Both the position numbers and the translations under genes were made by a program. A model generated the notes under the pieces. The model saw only the letters and a list, made by a program, of their open reading frames with translations, ran no database searches and was not told the origin of the DNA. From assembly GCF_000353285.1 (NCBI RefSeq), contig NZ_KB731324.1:4420577-4484576 (forward strand): a DNA stretch of 64,000 nt. The letters are read 5' to 3'. Source of the stretch: Leptolyngbya boryana PCC 6306 (lineage in GTDB: Bacteria > Cyanobacteriota > Cyanobacteriia > Leptolyngbyales > Leptolyngbyaceae). This document shows positions 9,635 through 16,047 of the stretch, piece by piece. Every line of letters starts with the position of its first letter. Position 1 is the stretch's first letter.

Positions 9635-9674
9635 CAAAAAAGCTCAGCGATCGCCAATTTGGCGATCGCTGAGC
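9635..9674 (-). terminator. Intrinsic terminator after the YggT gene
   Basis: Arms GCTCAGCGATCGCC and GGCGATCGCTGAGC (9642-9674) form a perfect 14-pair stem with a five-base loop. On the minus strand it is followed by seven T residues (9641-9635). Both arms contain a HIP1 octamer GCGATCGC overlap, so a HIP1 palindrome has been used as part of a terminator. Confidence 0.85.
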
Positions 9675-9695
9675 AATTCCCTACGAATTAAAGTT

Positions 9696-9995
9696 CTAGC
9701 TAACGAAAACAGGAATACCAGCGAGCACTTGACTCAACAATCCGGGAATGAGTTGCATCGCAAATTGCAGCGCGAAGATTGCCAGAATTGCGGAAAAATC
9801 GATTCCACCCAGTGGCGGAATAATTCGACGAAAGATATTCAAATACGGATCGGTCAACTGGCTCAAAATTGCGAACGGTTGGCTATACCAATCGATCGTC
9901 GGGAACCAACTGAGCAAAATTCTGATAATCAACAGTGCAAAGTAGATTCCTAAAAACTGTTGAATCGTCGTGATCAAGAGAATAGCTGGATTCAT
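9696..9995 (-). CDS. YggT family membrane protein
   Basis: A 99-residue YggT protein with two hydrophobic spans around the family core LLSWFPTIDW, then LTDPYLNIFRRIIPPLGGIDFSA. In cyanobacteria and chloroplasts YggT/YlmG proteins affect nucleoid or cell division organisation; the role here is inferred. An upstream in-frame GTG would add 32 polar residues, but the ATG at 9995 gives the usual length and start MNPAILL. A terminator follows directly. Confidence 0.8.
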   Translation of the reverse strand: MNPAILLITTIQQFLGIYFALLIIRILLSWFPTIDWYSQPFAILSQLTDPYLNIFRRIIPPLGGIDFSAILAIFALQFAMQLIPGLLSQVLAGIPVFVS

Positions 9996-10097
9996 AGCCT
10001 TTTCGGTTCCTCTGAATGTAGGGATGGGTGATTCACATTGAGAATAGTTTAAGCGATTTTTTTGCGACTTGTACTCTTGCTCGCAGTACATCCTGCC

Positions 10098-10427
10098 TTA
10101 ATCTTCTCGCATCGATCCTTCTCGATCTTGCTCGATTGCGCGTCCATTGACGTTTCCCAACTGCTGACGCACATCATCGATCGCATCATTCAACTGTGCG
10201 ATTTTATCTTCCAAACTGCGTCGAGCCAATTCGATATTCTGTTCAGCCGATGCCCGCATCCGCCGCTTCGATTTGACTCTCGCATCTGCCAATTCAGGCT
10301 TTGTGCCGTCTTCTCCTTCTTCTGCCAAGCGTTGCGAAGTCAGTGCTGCACCAATAATGCCGCCTACCACGCCGCCCACGATCGCGCCGAGGACAAATCC
10401 ACCGGAAAAATTATCTTGCTGACTCAT
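10098..10427 (-). CDS. Small protein with glycine-rich membrane segment (YtxH-like)
   Basis: A 109-residue protein starting MSQQDNFSGGFVLGAIVGGVVGG: residues 9-31 are a Gly/Ala-rich membrane helix with glycine-zipper spacing, followed by a charged helical region (KSKRRMRASAEQNIELARRSLEDK) likely to be a coiled coil. This layout resembles YtxH-type stress proteins of cyanobacteria. The start at 10427 is chosen because the membrane segment then lies at the N-terminus; the longer frame would overlap the upp gene. Confidence 0.6.
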   Translation of the reverse strand: MSQQDNFSGGFVLGAIVGGVVGGIIGAALTSQRLAEEGEDGTKPELADARVKSKRRMRASAEQNIELARRSLEDKIAQLNDAIDDVRQQLGNVNGRAIEQDREGSMRED

Positions 10428-10467
10428 GGTTGGTCGTCTCTGAACATCTCTCTTATTGTATCGACCT

Positions 10468-11118
10468 TTACGTTCCGAAAATACGATCGCCCGCATCCCC
10501 CAATCCTGGGACGATAAATCCGCGATCGTTCAACGTTTCGTCAATTCCTGCTGTATAAATCGTCAAACTCGGATAAGCCGTTCCCAATTTTTGCAGCGCT
10601 GGCGGAGCGGCAACGACTGCCACGATTCGGACAAGTGCAGGATCGATTCCCCGCTTGGTCAATTCTTCCATTGCGCATACCGAACTGCCACCAGTTGCCA
10701 ACATTGGGTCAACGATCAAAACGCGCGTTTCAGGATTGAATTGATCCGGCAGTTTATTCAAGTAGCAACTTGCTTCTAGGGTTTCTTCGTTGCGGACAAG
10801 TCCTAAATGATAAATCGAGGCTAAAGGCAAAAGCGCCTGTGCGCCATCGAGCAATCCGAGTCCCGCCCGCAAGATCGGTACGACGACGACCGGAACTTCT
10901 GGGTTGATAAAGGTGGCAGGACAGGGTGCAAGCGGAGTCTCGATCGTCATGTCTGTCGTGGGCAACCATTCCCGAATTGCTTCATAGGTCAACCAGCGCC
11001 CTAATTCTGTAATGGCACTGCGGAAGAGTGCTGAAGGCGTAGAAGCGTCACGAGCAACGCCAAGCCAATGCTTAATTAACGGATGGGGGGGAACGTATAC
11101 ACGCAGTTGCAGAGTCAT
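10468..11118 (-). CDS. upp: Uracil phosphoribosyltransferase
   Basis: This 216-residue enzyme makes UMP from uracil and PRPP in pyrimidine salvage. The PRPP-binding loop VLIVDPMLATGGSS and the uracil-contacting tail GIDETLNDRGFIVPGLGDAGDRIFGT are intact, and VPILRAGLGLLDG is present near the middle. Length is normal for the family. It is transcribed leftward, 40 bases ahead of the YtxH-like gene, and may share an operon with it. Confidence 0.92.
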   Translation of the reverse strand: MTLQLRVYVPPHPLIKHWLGVARDASTPSALFRSAITELGRWLTYEAIREWLPTTDMTIETPLAPCPATFINPEVPVVVVPILRAGLGLLDGAQALLPLASIYHLGLVRNEETLEASCYLNKLPDQFNPETRVLIVDPMLATGGSSVCAMEELTKRGIDPALVRIVAVVAAPPALQKLGTAYPSLTIYTAGIDETLNDRGFIVPGLGDAGDRIFGT

Positions 11119-11240
11119 AAATCGCTCATCAGAATTGAATCTGAACCATCATACTCCTTCTGCTCTAATATTTTCGGTTATTTTAATCAGCGGAAAATCA
11201 TCGGATCGCAACAAGTTATTGAAATAAATTCTCATCTGTA

Positions 11241-11270
11241 TTGACAAGAGTTTTCAATAAGTCTTATAGT
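11241..11270 (+). promoter_or_regulatory. Sigma-70-type promoter for a short RNA
   Basis: TTGACA at 11241-11246 and TATAGT at 11265-11270 are separated by 18 bases. No protein gene lies downstream on this strand before the terminator at about 11347, so the promoter appears to serve a short transcript. Confidence 0.65.
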
Positions 11271-11276
11271 AATTTT

Positions 11277-11347
11277 CAGTGTTCTCCTCTCTAGAGGATC
11301 GGCAGATGGACGTAGAAAACGATGGATTTTTTACGTCCGCTTTTTTT
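11277..11347 (+). ncRNA. Candidate small RNA of about 70 nt
   Basis: A transcript starting about seven bases after the TATAGT box would be about 70 nt long. It contains a small hairpin CCTCT/AGAGG (11286-11297) and ends in a 12-pair stem, GGACGTAGAAAA (11308-11319) with TTTTTTACGTCC (11327-11338), then seven Ts at 11341-11347. The terminal stem is conserved with compensating changes in a second copy at 14767-14797. No known RNA family is recognised. Confidence 0.55.
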
Positions 11348-11427
11348 GAAAATTACGATCGAGACTTCAAACACTCAAATTTTTAGATCAAAGCGTTTTG
11401 CGATCGCTCAAGTGAGCCATTATTCTA
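11289..11427 (+). repeat. Structured intergenic element, left copy
   Basis: This stretch aligns over about 139 bases with 14749-14885 in the same orientation: shared blocks include CTCTAGAG, the terminator hairpin, ATCGAGACT, GGATCAAAGCG/AGATCAAAGCG and CGATCGCTCA. The two copies flank the VapBC-NACHT module. The right end of this copy runs into the last codons of the toxin gene. Confidence 0.7.
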
Positions 11428-11815
11428 AAAGCTGGATCGGTAAGTAAGTTTGGAAGCTTCTAAAGTCTTGGTCTGTTGTAAAAATAGAATCGTTACGGCG
11501 ATAAGCAGCAGCACAGATCAGAAAGTCTGTATTCGATCCTTGAATTCCATTGCGGCGACAAGTATTAAAGAATTCAGCAGCGATTTCGTAGTCGTCTTGC
11601 ACTAGGGTTAAGTCTGGAAACGCTCGAAGATAGTCCCGTAGCCTTGTAAATTGTTCGGCTGTGCGAATTCCGGAGAGAATTTCTTGGCGAATGGCTCCGA
11701 GAATGCTGATCTCATCTTCAGCAATGAGAGTGCGAAGTCGATCGACAATTTCAGAATTAGGCGTATTGCGACGCAAAGCCAGCGACCAAATTGAGGTATC
11801 TACGATCACGCTCAT
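11420..11815 (-). CDS. VapC-like PIN-domain toxin
   Basis: A 131-residue PIN-domain ribonuclease, the toxin of a type II toxin-antitoxin pair. Acidic residues expected in the metal site are present: Asp6 in VIVDTSIW, Glu in AIRQEILSG, Asp in SNTDFLICAAA and Asp in TTDQDF. VapC toxins cut tRNA or rRNA and are held inactive by their partner. Its start overlaps the stop of the antitoxin gene by four bases (ATGA), so the two are translationally coupled. Confidence 0.85.
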   Translation of the reverse strand: MSVIVDTSIWSLALRRNTPNSEIVDRLRTLIAEDEISILGAIRQEILSGIRTAEQFTRLRDYLRAFPDLTLVQDDYEIAAEFFNTCRRNGIQGSNTDFLICAAAYRRNDSIFTTDQDFRSFQTYLPIQLLE

Positions 11816-12012
11816 GAAATTTGGCGTTGCGCTTTGTAGTCGTAGGTTTCGTCGTAATCGATCGTTCCAAATAGATCGATAATTTTGCGACGTTGCCGAC
11901 GCTGAATATATTCGCGCAAAGCTGTTTCGATGACGGATTCTAGGTTTTGCTGTTCATCGAGTGCCAGTGCTTCTCGAATCAGGGCTTCATCCAAATCAAG
12001 CGAGTGAGTCAT
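11812..12012 (-). CDS. VapB-type antitoxin
   Basis: A 66-residue partner for the PIN toxin. The N-terminal half (LDEALIREALALDEQQNLESVIETALREYI) is a ribbon-helix-helix-like segment that should dimerise and bind the operator, and the basic/acidic tail RRKIIDLFGTIDYDETYDYKAQR would wrap the toxin. Order antitoxin-toxin with a four-base overlap is standard. The pair lies 69 bases downstream of the NACHT gene on the same strand and could share its transcript. Confidence 0.8.
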   Translation of the reverse strand: MTHSLDLDEALIREALALDEQQNLESVIETALREYIQRRQRRKIIDLFGTIDYDETYDYKAQRQIS

Positions 12013-12081
12013 TGTGAGCAGCGATGTTGTGACTTCTCTATTTTATATTTTATCTGTGTTTCAAGGCTTAGATTCAGATGA

Positions 12082-14325
12082 TTAGAGTTTTTGAATTTCA
12101 GCGATCGGTAACAACAGAGCATCTTCAATTTTTTGTCGCACTTTAGGATTGATGCAGACATCACGATTCAAACAGCGGGCAAGTATCAGATTTGCATCGT
12201 AGTAATGCTTCAAAGATTGTTTCTGCTCGTCACTAAACTGTTGAAACTGAAAATCCGCTTCTATTAGATACTGATTAATCTCATCTCGTAGTTCTTGAGT
12301 ACTTGGAATTAATTTTTTATTGAACCAATGTTGAAGATCTTTTTCAGATATAGAAGATAAACGATTTTGTAATTTGTCTACTTTACTGTGCAGGTTCTCA
12401 TCTTGAGTTCGACTTTGAATATCAGCAAGGATGAGAGCGAGGCTACTGTAAGCATCGCGAATAGAATTCACTATATCTCCATTCTCAATACTACGAGCAA
12501 AGTTAAGATCAATGTGAAACTTCTCTTCGACTGTACTATCAAGAACACACGCAAGTTCAAAATGGATAACGAAAACAGTTTCTAGAACAATAGCTAAGAC
12601 AAGTCCATAAAGGAGTGCCCGGCCAGCAGCAGCATTACAGTTAAACTCATTCTTGTCTAAATAGTATTGTTTACTTATCCATAGTAAAAGTTGCTGAAGC
12701 TGCTCATCTCCTAGCAAAAGACTATCAATCTTTTGTTTCATAATTACTGCTAAATCTTCGCTGTTTGGTCTCAAATCTACGACTAACAAAAAGACCTCGT
12801 GCCATCGTTTATCTGTAATGTGCTCTACCAATTCTTTATAACTTTCTTGATGCACTATTTCTCTAGCCGTGAAGTATTCATGAAAAGTTAAATGTGAAAA
12901 AGAATAGCGTTCTCTTGCTCGTTCTACAAATAATCCATGCTGAGCTTCAATTGACTTCAATACTGCTTCACTATCTAACTCTAATTCCTGCGCGTCTGTA
13001 CTCGCTCCCGGCAAATTCTCAATAAATTCGCGAATCTGTCTTTCTAAATCTTTCTGCTTAAAAAAGTAGTCTCCAGTTTTAAAAGTACGATATGCAATTT
13101 GGCTCAACAAATCTTCTTTGCGCTTCAAAGAGAGCTTCTTATAGATTTGATCGCGCTCAATATTGCGCTTAACATCCCACTTTTTCAGGAGTACATCTAC
13201 GCTGTTCTGATAAAGTTCTGAGCGATTTGCTGGAAAATCGCCCGAATCTTCAAATACAAGACACAAAAGCATTAGCAAGAGTGGACTGGTGGCAAGTTCT
13301 TGGATTGGGGGATGTGCTTTTAACAGTTGGAGAAAGCGTTCTCTCTTTATCTCATCTTCTCGACTGCGAAACCACTTTCTAGCAAAATCGGCAATTTGAT
13401 CATTATCAAAATCAGTCACCTCGACTTCTGTAAATTGCTCAAACGTATATTCACAAGCAGCAATTCGACAGGTCATAACAAATTGATTGCGATAGTAGCG
13501 CTCTGAAAACTTGTGAATCTGTCGTAGAACATGAGAAATATCAGTTTCCCGAACTTCATCCAAACCATCGAGAAGAATTAGCGCATTTCCACGATCGAGC
13601 AATTCTCGAATTGCTTCTGTCTCATCACATTCGAGATACAAACCAATATATTCAATTAGATCAGGACGTTCTTTAGACTCAGCAAACTCTTTCAAGGTAA
13701 TAAAAATTGGGACTTGCTGCGGTTGAAACCTTCCACTGATACACTGGATTGCCAAATGTTTAAGAAACGTAGTTTTGCCTGCCCCAGGCTTTCCTAAAAT
13801 CATTAGTGTGCTATGTTTCTCAACTGCTTTTAACCCCAGAATTGGTTTGCCTTTCACTGCTACCAAGTTAAACCTTTCTATGTTCTCTGCTGAGCCAGTT
13901 TGCAACAGTTCTGATGGCTCTAACCCTCTGTTTCCAGTAATTTTCTCCAAGATGTTGACGCTAGTGTAAATGTCATCCAAGCCGATCGGTTGCGACATAT
14001 CCAATACGCGCATCGTGCCGCAGCGTTTTTGCAAATGTGGTCTGATGCGATCGCGAAACTTCTGCACCAAATCCATCGAAGCGTCGATCTTCACATCTGG
14101 AGATTGAGCAGCAATTCCCGCAATTTCTTCCCAATTCAAGTCAAGCTTCTCGCAAAGTTTGACGAAAATCCGTCGATCGACCTTTTCTCCTCGACAAAAC
14201 TTCTTCGAGGTCGCTGACGAACAATCTTCTCCTGCCAATTTCTCTTGACTTAATCCTTGATGAGTCAGTGCATGAGCAATTTGCTCAACTCCTGTTGGAC
14301 ATGCTTGAAGCGATCGACTTGCCAT
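12082..14325 (-). CDS. NACHT-domain NTPase with N-terminal HTH-like domain (candidate defence protein)
   Basis: A 747-residue STAND protein. Residues about 10-65 resemble an XRE-type helix-turn-helix (GLSQEKLA, then FCRGEKVDRRIFVKLCEKLDLNWEEI). The NACHT module has Walker A GKPGAGKTTFLKH (about 182-194), Walker B ALILLDGLDEV (about 254) and downstream RxxACEYTF and LATSPLLLMLLCLVF motifs. The C-terminal 250 residues are helical with one hydrophobic stretch (LLYGLVLAIVLETVFVI). Bacterial NACHT proteins have been shown to protect against phage; that role here is inference. It is divergent from a small membrane-protein gene and followed by VapBC. Codon use and AT content are slightly higher than in neighbours. 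Confidence 0.82.
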   Translation of the reverse strand: MASRSLQACPTGVEQIAHALTHQGLSQEKLAGEDCSSATSKKFCRGEKVDRRIFVKLCEKLDLNWEEIAGIAAQSPDVKIDASMDLVQKFRDRIRPHLQKRCGTMRVLDMSQPIGLDDIYTSVNILEKITGNRGLEPSELLQTGSAENIERFNLVAVKGKPILGLKAVEKHSTLMILGKPGAGKTTFLKHLAIQCISGRFQPQQVPIFITLKEFAESKERPDLIEYIGLYLECDETEAIRELLDRGNALILLDGLDEVRETDISHVLRQIHKFSERYYRNQFVMTCRIAACEYTFEQFTEVEVTDFDNDQIADFARKWFRSREDEIKRERFLQLLKAHPPIQELATSPLLLMLLCLVFEDSGDFPANRSELYQNSVDVLLKKWDVKRNIERDQIYKKLSLKRKEDLLSQIAYRTFKTGDYFFKQKDLERQIREFIENLPGASTDAQELELDSEAVLKSIEAQHGLFVERARERYSFSHLTFHEYFTAREIVHQESYKELVEHITDKRWHEVFLLVVDLRPNSEDLAVIMKQKIDSLLLGDEQLQQLLLWISKQYYLDKNEFNCNAAAGRALLYGLVLAIVLETVFVIHFELACVLDSTVEEKFHIDLNFARSIENGDIVNSIRDAYSSLALILADIQSRTQDENLHSKVDKLQNRLSSISEKDLQHWFNKKLIPSTQELRDEINQYLIEADFQFQQFSDEQKQSLKHYYDANLILARCLNRDVCINPKVRQKIEDALLLPIAEIQKL

Positions 14326-14471
14326 ACTCTCTCACCAGCACAATGCCACAATTTTACACATCTCATTCAAAGTTATCCGCAAGTCAACCCAAACTCATCC
14401 AGACGATAACCCTTGTAGAGCCTGAACTTCAAATCGATCTCGCTGATAGTAAGAGTGTTAGTTACAAACTG

Positions 14472-14738
14472 ATGATTATGCACAAATCGACACCTTCTCT
14501 CTTTCAGCAGGTTTTCTTCACCGTCGTTGCGTTCACGCTGCTATCCGGTGGCGGAGCGATTAGCATCGCGAGTCAACCCGAACTCACTCCAGAACAGTCT
14601 CGTATTCTCGAAACGCTTGACACAACTTGGAAGATTGGCATCGGCAAAATTTTTGGACTGCTTGGTAGTCAAACACCAACATTGCTCAATCCAAAACATG
14701 AGACAGATGAGGATGAGGCAAATGAATCACATTCTTAG
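14472..14738 (+). CDS. Small membrane protein divergent from the NACHT gene
   Basis: An 88-residue protein starting at ATG 14472 (or 14478). Residues 11-33 form a hydrophobic helix (VFFTVVAFTLLSGGGAISIA) and are followed by ELTPEQSRILETLDTTWKIGIGKIFGLLGS, in which IFGLLGS could insert into the membrane; the tail is acidic. The LTPEQ-ETxxTTWK-GxGxIFGL pattern is familiar from small cyanobacterial hypothetical proteins, but no function is known to me. The 146-base gap to the NACHT start must hold both promoters. A partner role with the NACHT protein is inference. Confidence 0.6.
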   Translation: MIMHKSTPSLFQQVFFTVVAFTLLSGGGAISIASQPELTPEQSRILETLDTTWKIGIGKIFGLLGSQTPTLLNPKHETDEDEANESHS

Positions 14739-14748
14739 TCTGTCTTTG

Positions 14749-14885
14749 CTCTAGAGAATCGCAAACGGGCGCAGGAAGGGGTAGATTTCTTGCGTCCTCT
14801 TTTTTGAGAACTACAATCGAGACTGCAAATGCTTAGATATCTGGATCAAAGCGATTTACGATCGCTCAGTCAATTTTTACTCTAA
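14749..14885 (+). repeat. Structured intergenic element, right copy, with terminator
   Basis: Second copy of the element at 11289-11427. Its stem GGGCGCAGGAA (14767-14777) with TTCTTGCGTCC (14787-14797) is followed by six Ts at 14800-14805, so it should terminate transcripts of the small membrane-protein gene that ends 11 bases earlier. Compared with the left copy, a T-A pair became C-G and an A-T pair became G-T, keeping the stem. Confidence 0.7.
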
Positions 14886-14901
14886 CGATCGTCCGAATCA
14901 A

Positions 14902-15528
14902 CTACTGGCGATGGAGCCAGTTTGCTGTGGCGACAGATGCGATCGTGCCGAGAAAATGTGCGCTGATCCCAATCATATTTGCCATTGCAACGAGCACATC
15001 TAAGGGGCGGATGATGCGAGTGGGATCATAGATGGCGACCCCTTGCGGTTGAGCGATCGATTTAGAGAGTAAGACTCCCATTGCTGCACCTCCGCCAAGA
15101 ATTGTAAGCCCCATGCCAATAAATCCCGCAATGATTCCAATTCGCAGAATTCGCATTACTTCACTTTTTTTGGGATGAAGTTCTGGGTTTGGATTGCGAA
15201 GGCGACGCGCGAAACGAAGTTGACGGAATGCAAGATAAGCCGTAAACAGCAACGCGATGATGCCACAGACCGCCCAAAATATGCCAATGCCTAGTCCGGG
15301 AGTCGTTGCATTCTGAAAACCTCTGCCGATAGCTATCCCTGGGACAGCAGGAGCAACAGCTTGATTAAAATTCCGTCCAGCGATCGCAAATAGCAGCATC
15401 ACGCCAGCCACAATTCCAAGCCCAAGCTGTGTGATAATGCCGACCCAGCCAATTAAACGAAGGATCTTACCAATTTGCTCTAACTTATGAGAGAGGGAGT
15501 CATGGTCGATCGCGGTTGGAGTTTGCAT
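14902..15528 (-). CDS. DUF3611 family membrane protein
   Basis: A 208-residue protein with four hydrophobic segments, starting MQTPTAIDHDSLSHKLEQIGKILRLIGWVG, the typical opening of cyanobacterial and plastid DUF3611 proteins. Their function is not established. The ATG at 15528 is chosen over longer frames because GAGGAGG lies six bases ahead of it. A predicted thylakoid or plasma membrane location is inference. Confidence 0.75.
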   Translation of the reverse strand: MQTPTAIDHDSLSHKLEQIGKILRLIGWVGIITQLGLGIVAGVMLLFAIAGRNFNQAVAPAVPGIAIGRGFQNATTPGLGIGIFWAVCGIIALLFTAYLAFRQLRFARRLRNPNPELHPKKSEVMRILRIGIIAGFIGMGLTILGGGAAMGVLLSKSIAQPQGVAIYDPTRIIRPLDVLVAMANMIGISAHFLGTIASVATANWLHRQ

Positions 15529-15900
15529 TTTCATCCTCCTCGAAATGTGTGCTATCCGCAAACATAATTCAAACTCAAACAACAAACGACCTTCCCTAGC
15601 CCGATATTCAATGGCTTAATTCTCAAAGCTAGTCCAGTCCGTAGTGATTCTCATGGATGCTTCATCTAACTCAAGTTAGATTGATCAAGCAACAGGAACT
15701 AGCTTAAAAATGCTATATCATCATCTCAATAAAAAGCCTGGGTCAGATTTCACAGTCGGAAAACGCTACCTGAGATGGCTTTGCGTGCCTCGAATAAGTT
15801 CTGCTAGCTCTGCTTCTCTCGTTGGATAGATGACTACTTCTGCCATTTGGTAGAAGTTAAGAGAGATGCTTTTTCTGTCTGATACCATTTTTTTATCACT
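15529..15900. other. Intergenic region with a near-perfect palindrome
   Basis: About 370 bases without a convincing gene. A 22-base palindrome with arms ACTTCTGCCA and TGGTAGAAGT (one G-T mismatch) lies at 15836-15857, about 45 bases before the double-glycine peptide gene, where an operator or structured leader could sit. Confidence 0.35.
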
Positions 15901-16047
15901 ATGCAAGTTGCCCGACTTCATCAAATCAATTTTTTAAAACAGCCCGACATCAATTCTTTCAATCGTCAACAGTCGCAGTTTACAGAACTGGCTCAAGAGC
16001 AATTTACTGATGTTGAGGGGGGCAAAATCTTGCAGAAGAGTGTATGA
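15901..16047 (+). CDS. Small peptide with double-glycine-type leader
   Basis: A 48-residue frame from ATG 15901 to TGA 16045-16047, whose stop overlaps the start of the histidine kinase gene (ATGA). The C-terminal part reads FTELAQEQFTDVEGG followed by KILQKSV. Relative to the Gly40-Gly41 pair the hydrophobic positions -4 (Val), -7 (Phe) and -12 (Leu) match the leader consensus of peptides cut and exported by peptidase-containing ABC transporters. If cut there, a seven-residue peptide would be released, short for this class. No ribosome site is evident. Alternative reading: an upstream coupling frame with chance similarity. Confidence 0.5.
   Translation: MQVARLHQINFLKQPDINSFNRQQSQFTELAQEQFTDVEGGKILQKSV

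Noticed and set aside
15766-15888. A 40-codon minus-strand frame (ATG at 15888, ending at TAG 15766-15768) in the gap before the peptide gene.
   Set aside because: No ribosome site, no family match, and it overlaps a palindrome; too short to support as a gene without conservation data.
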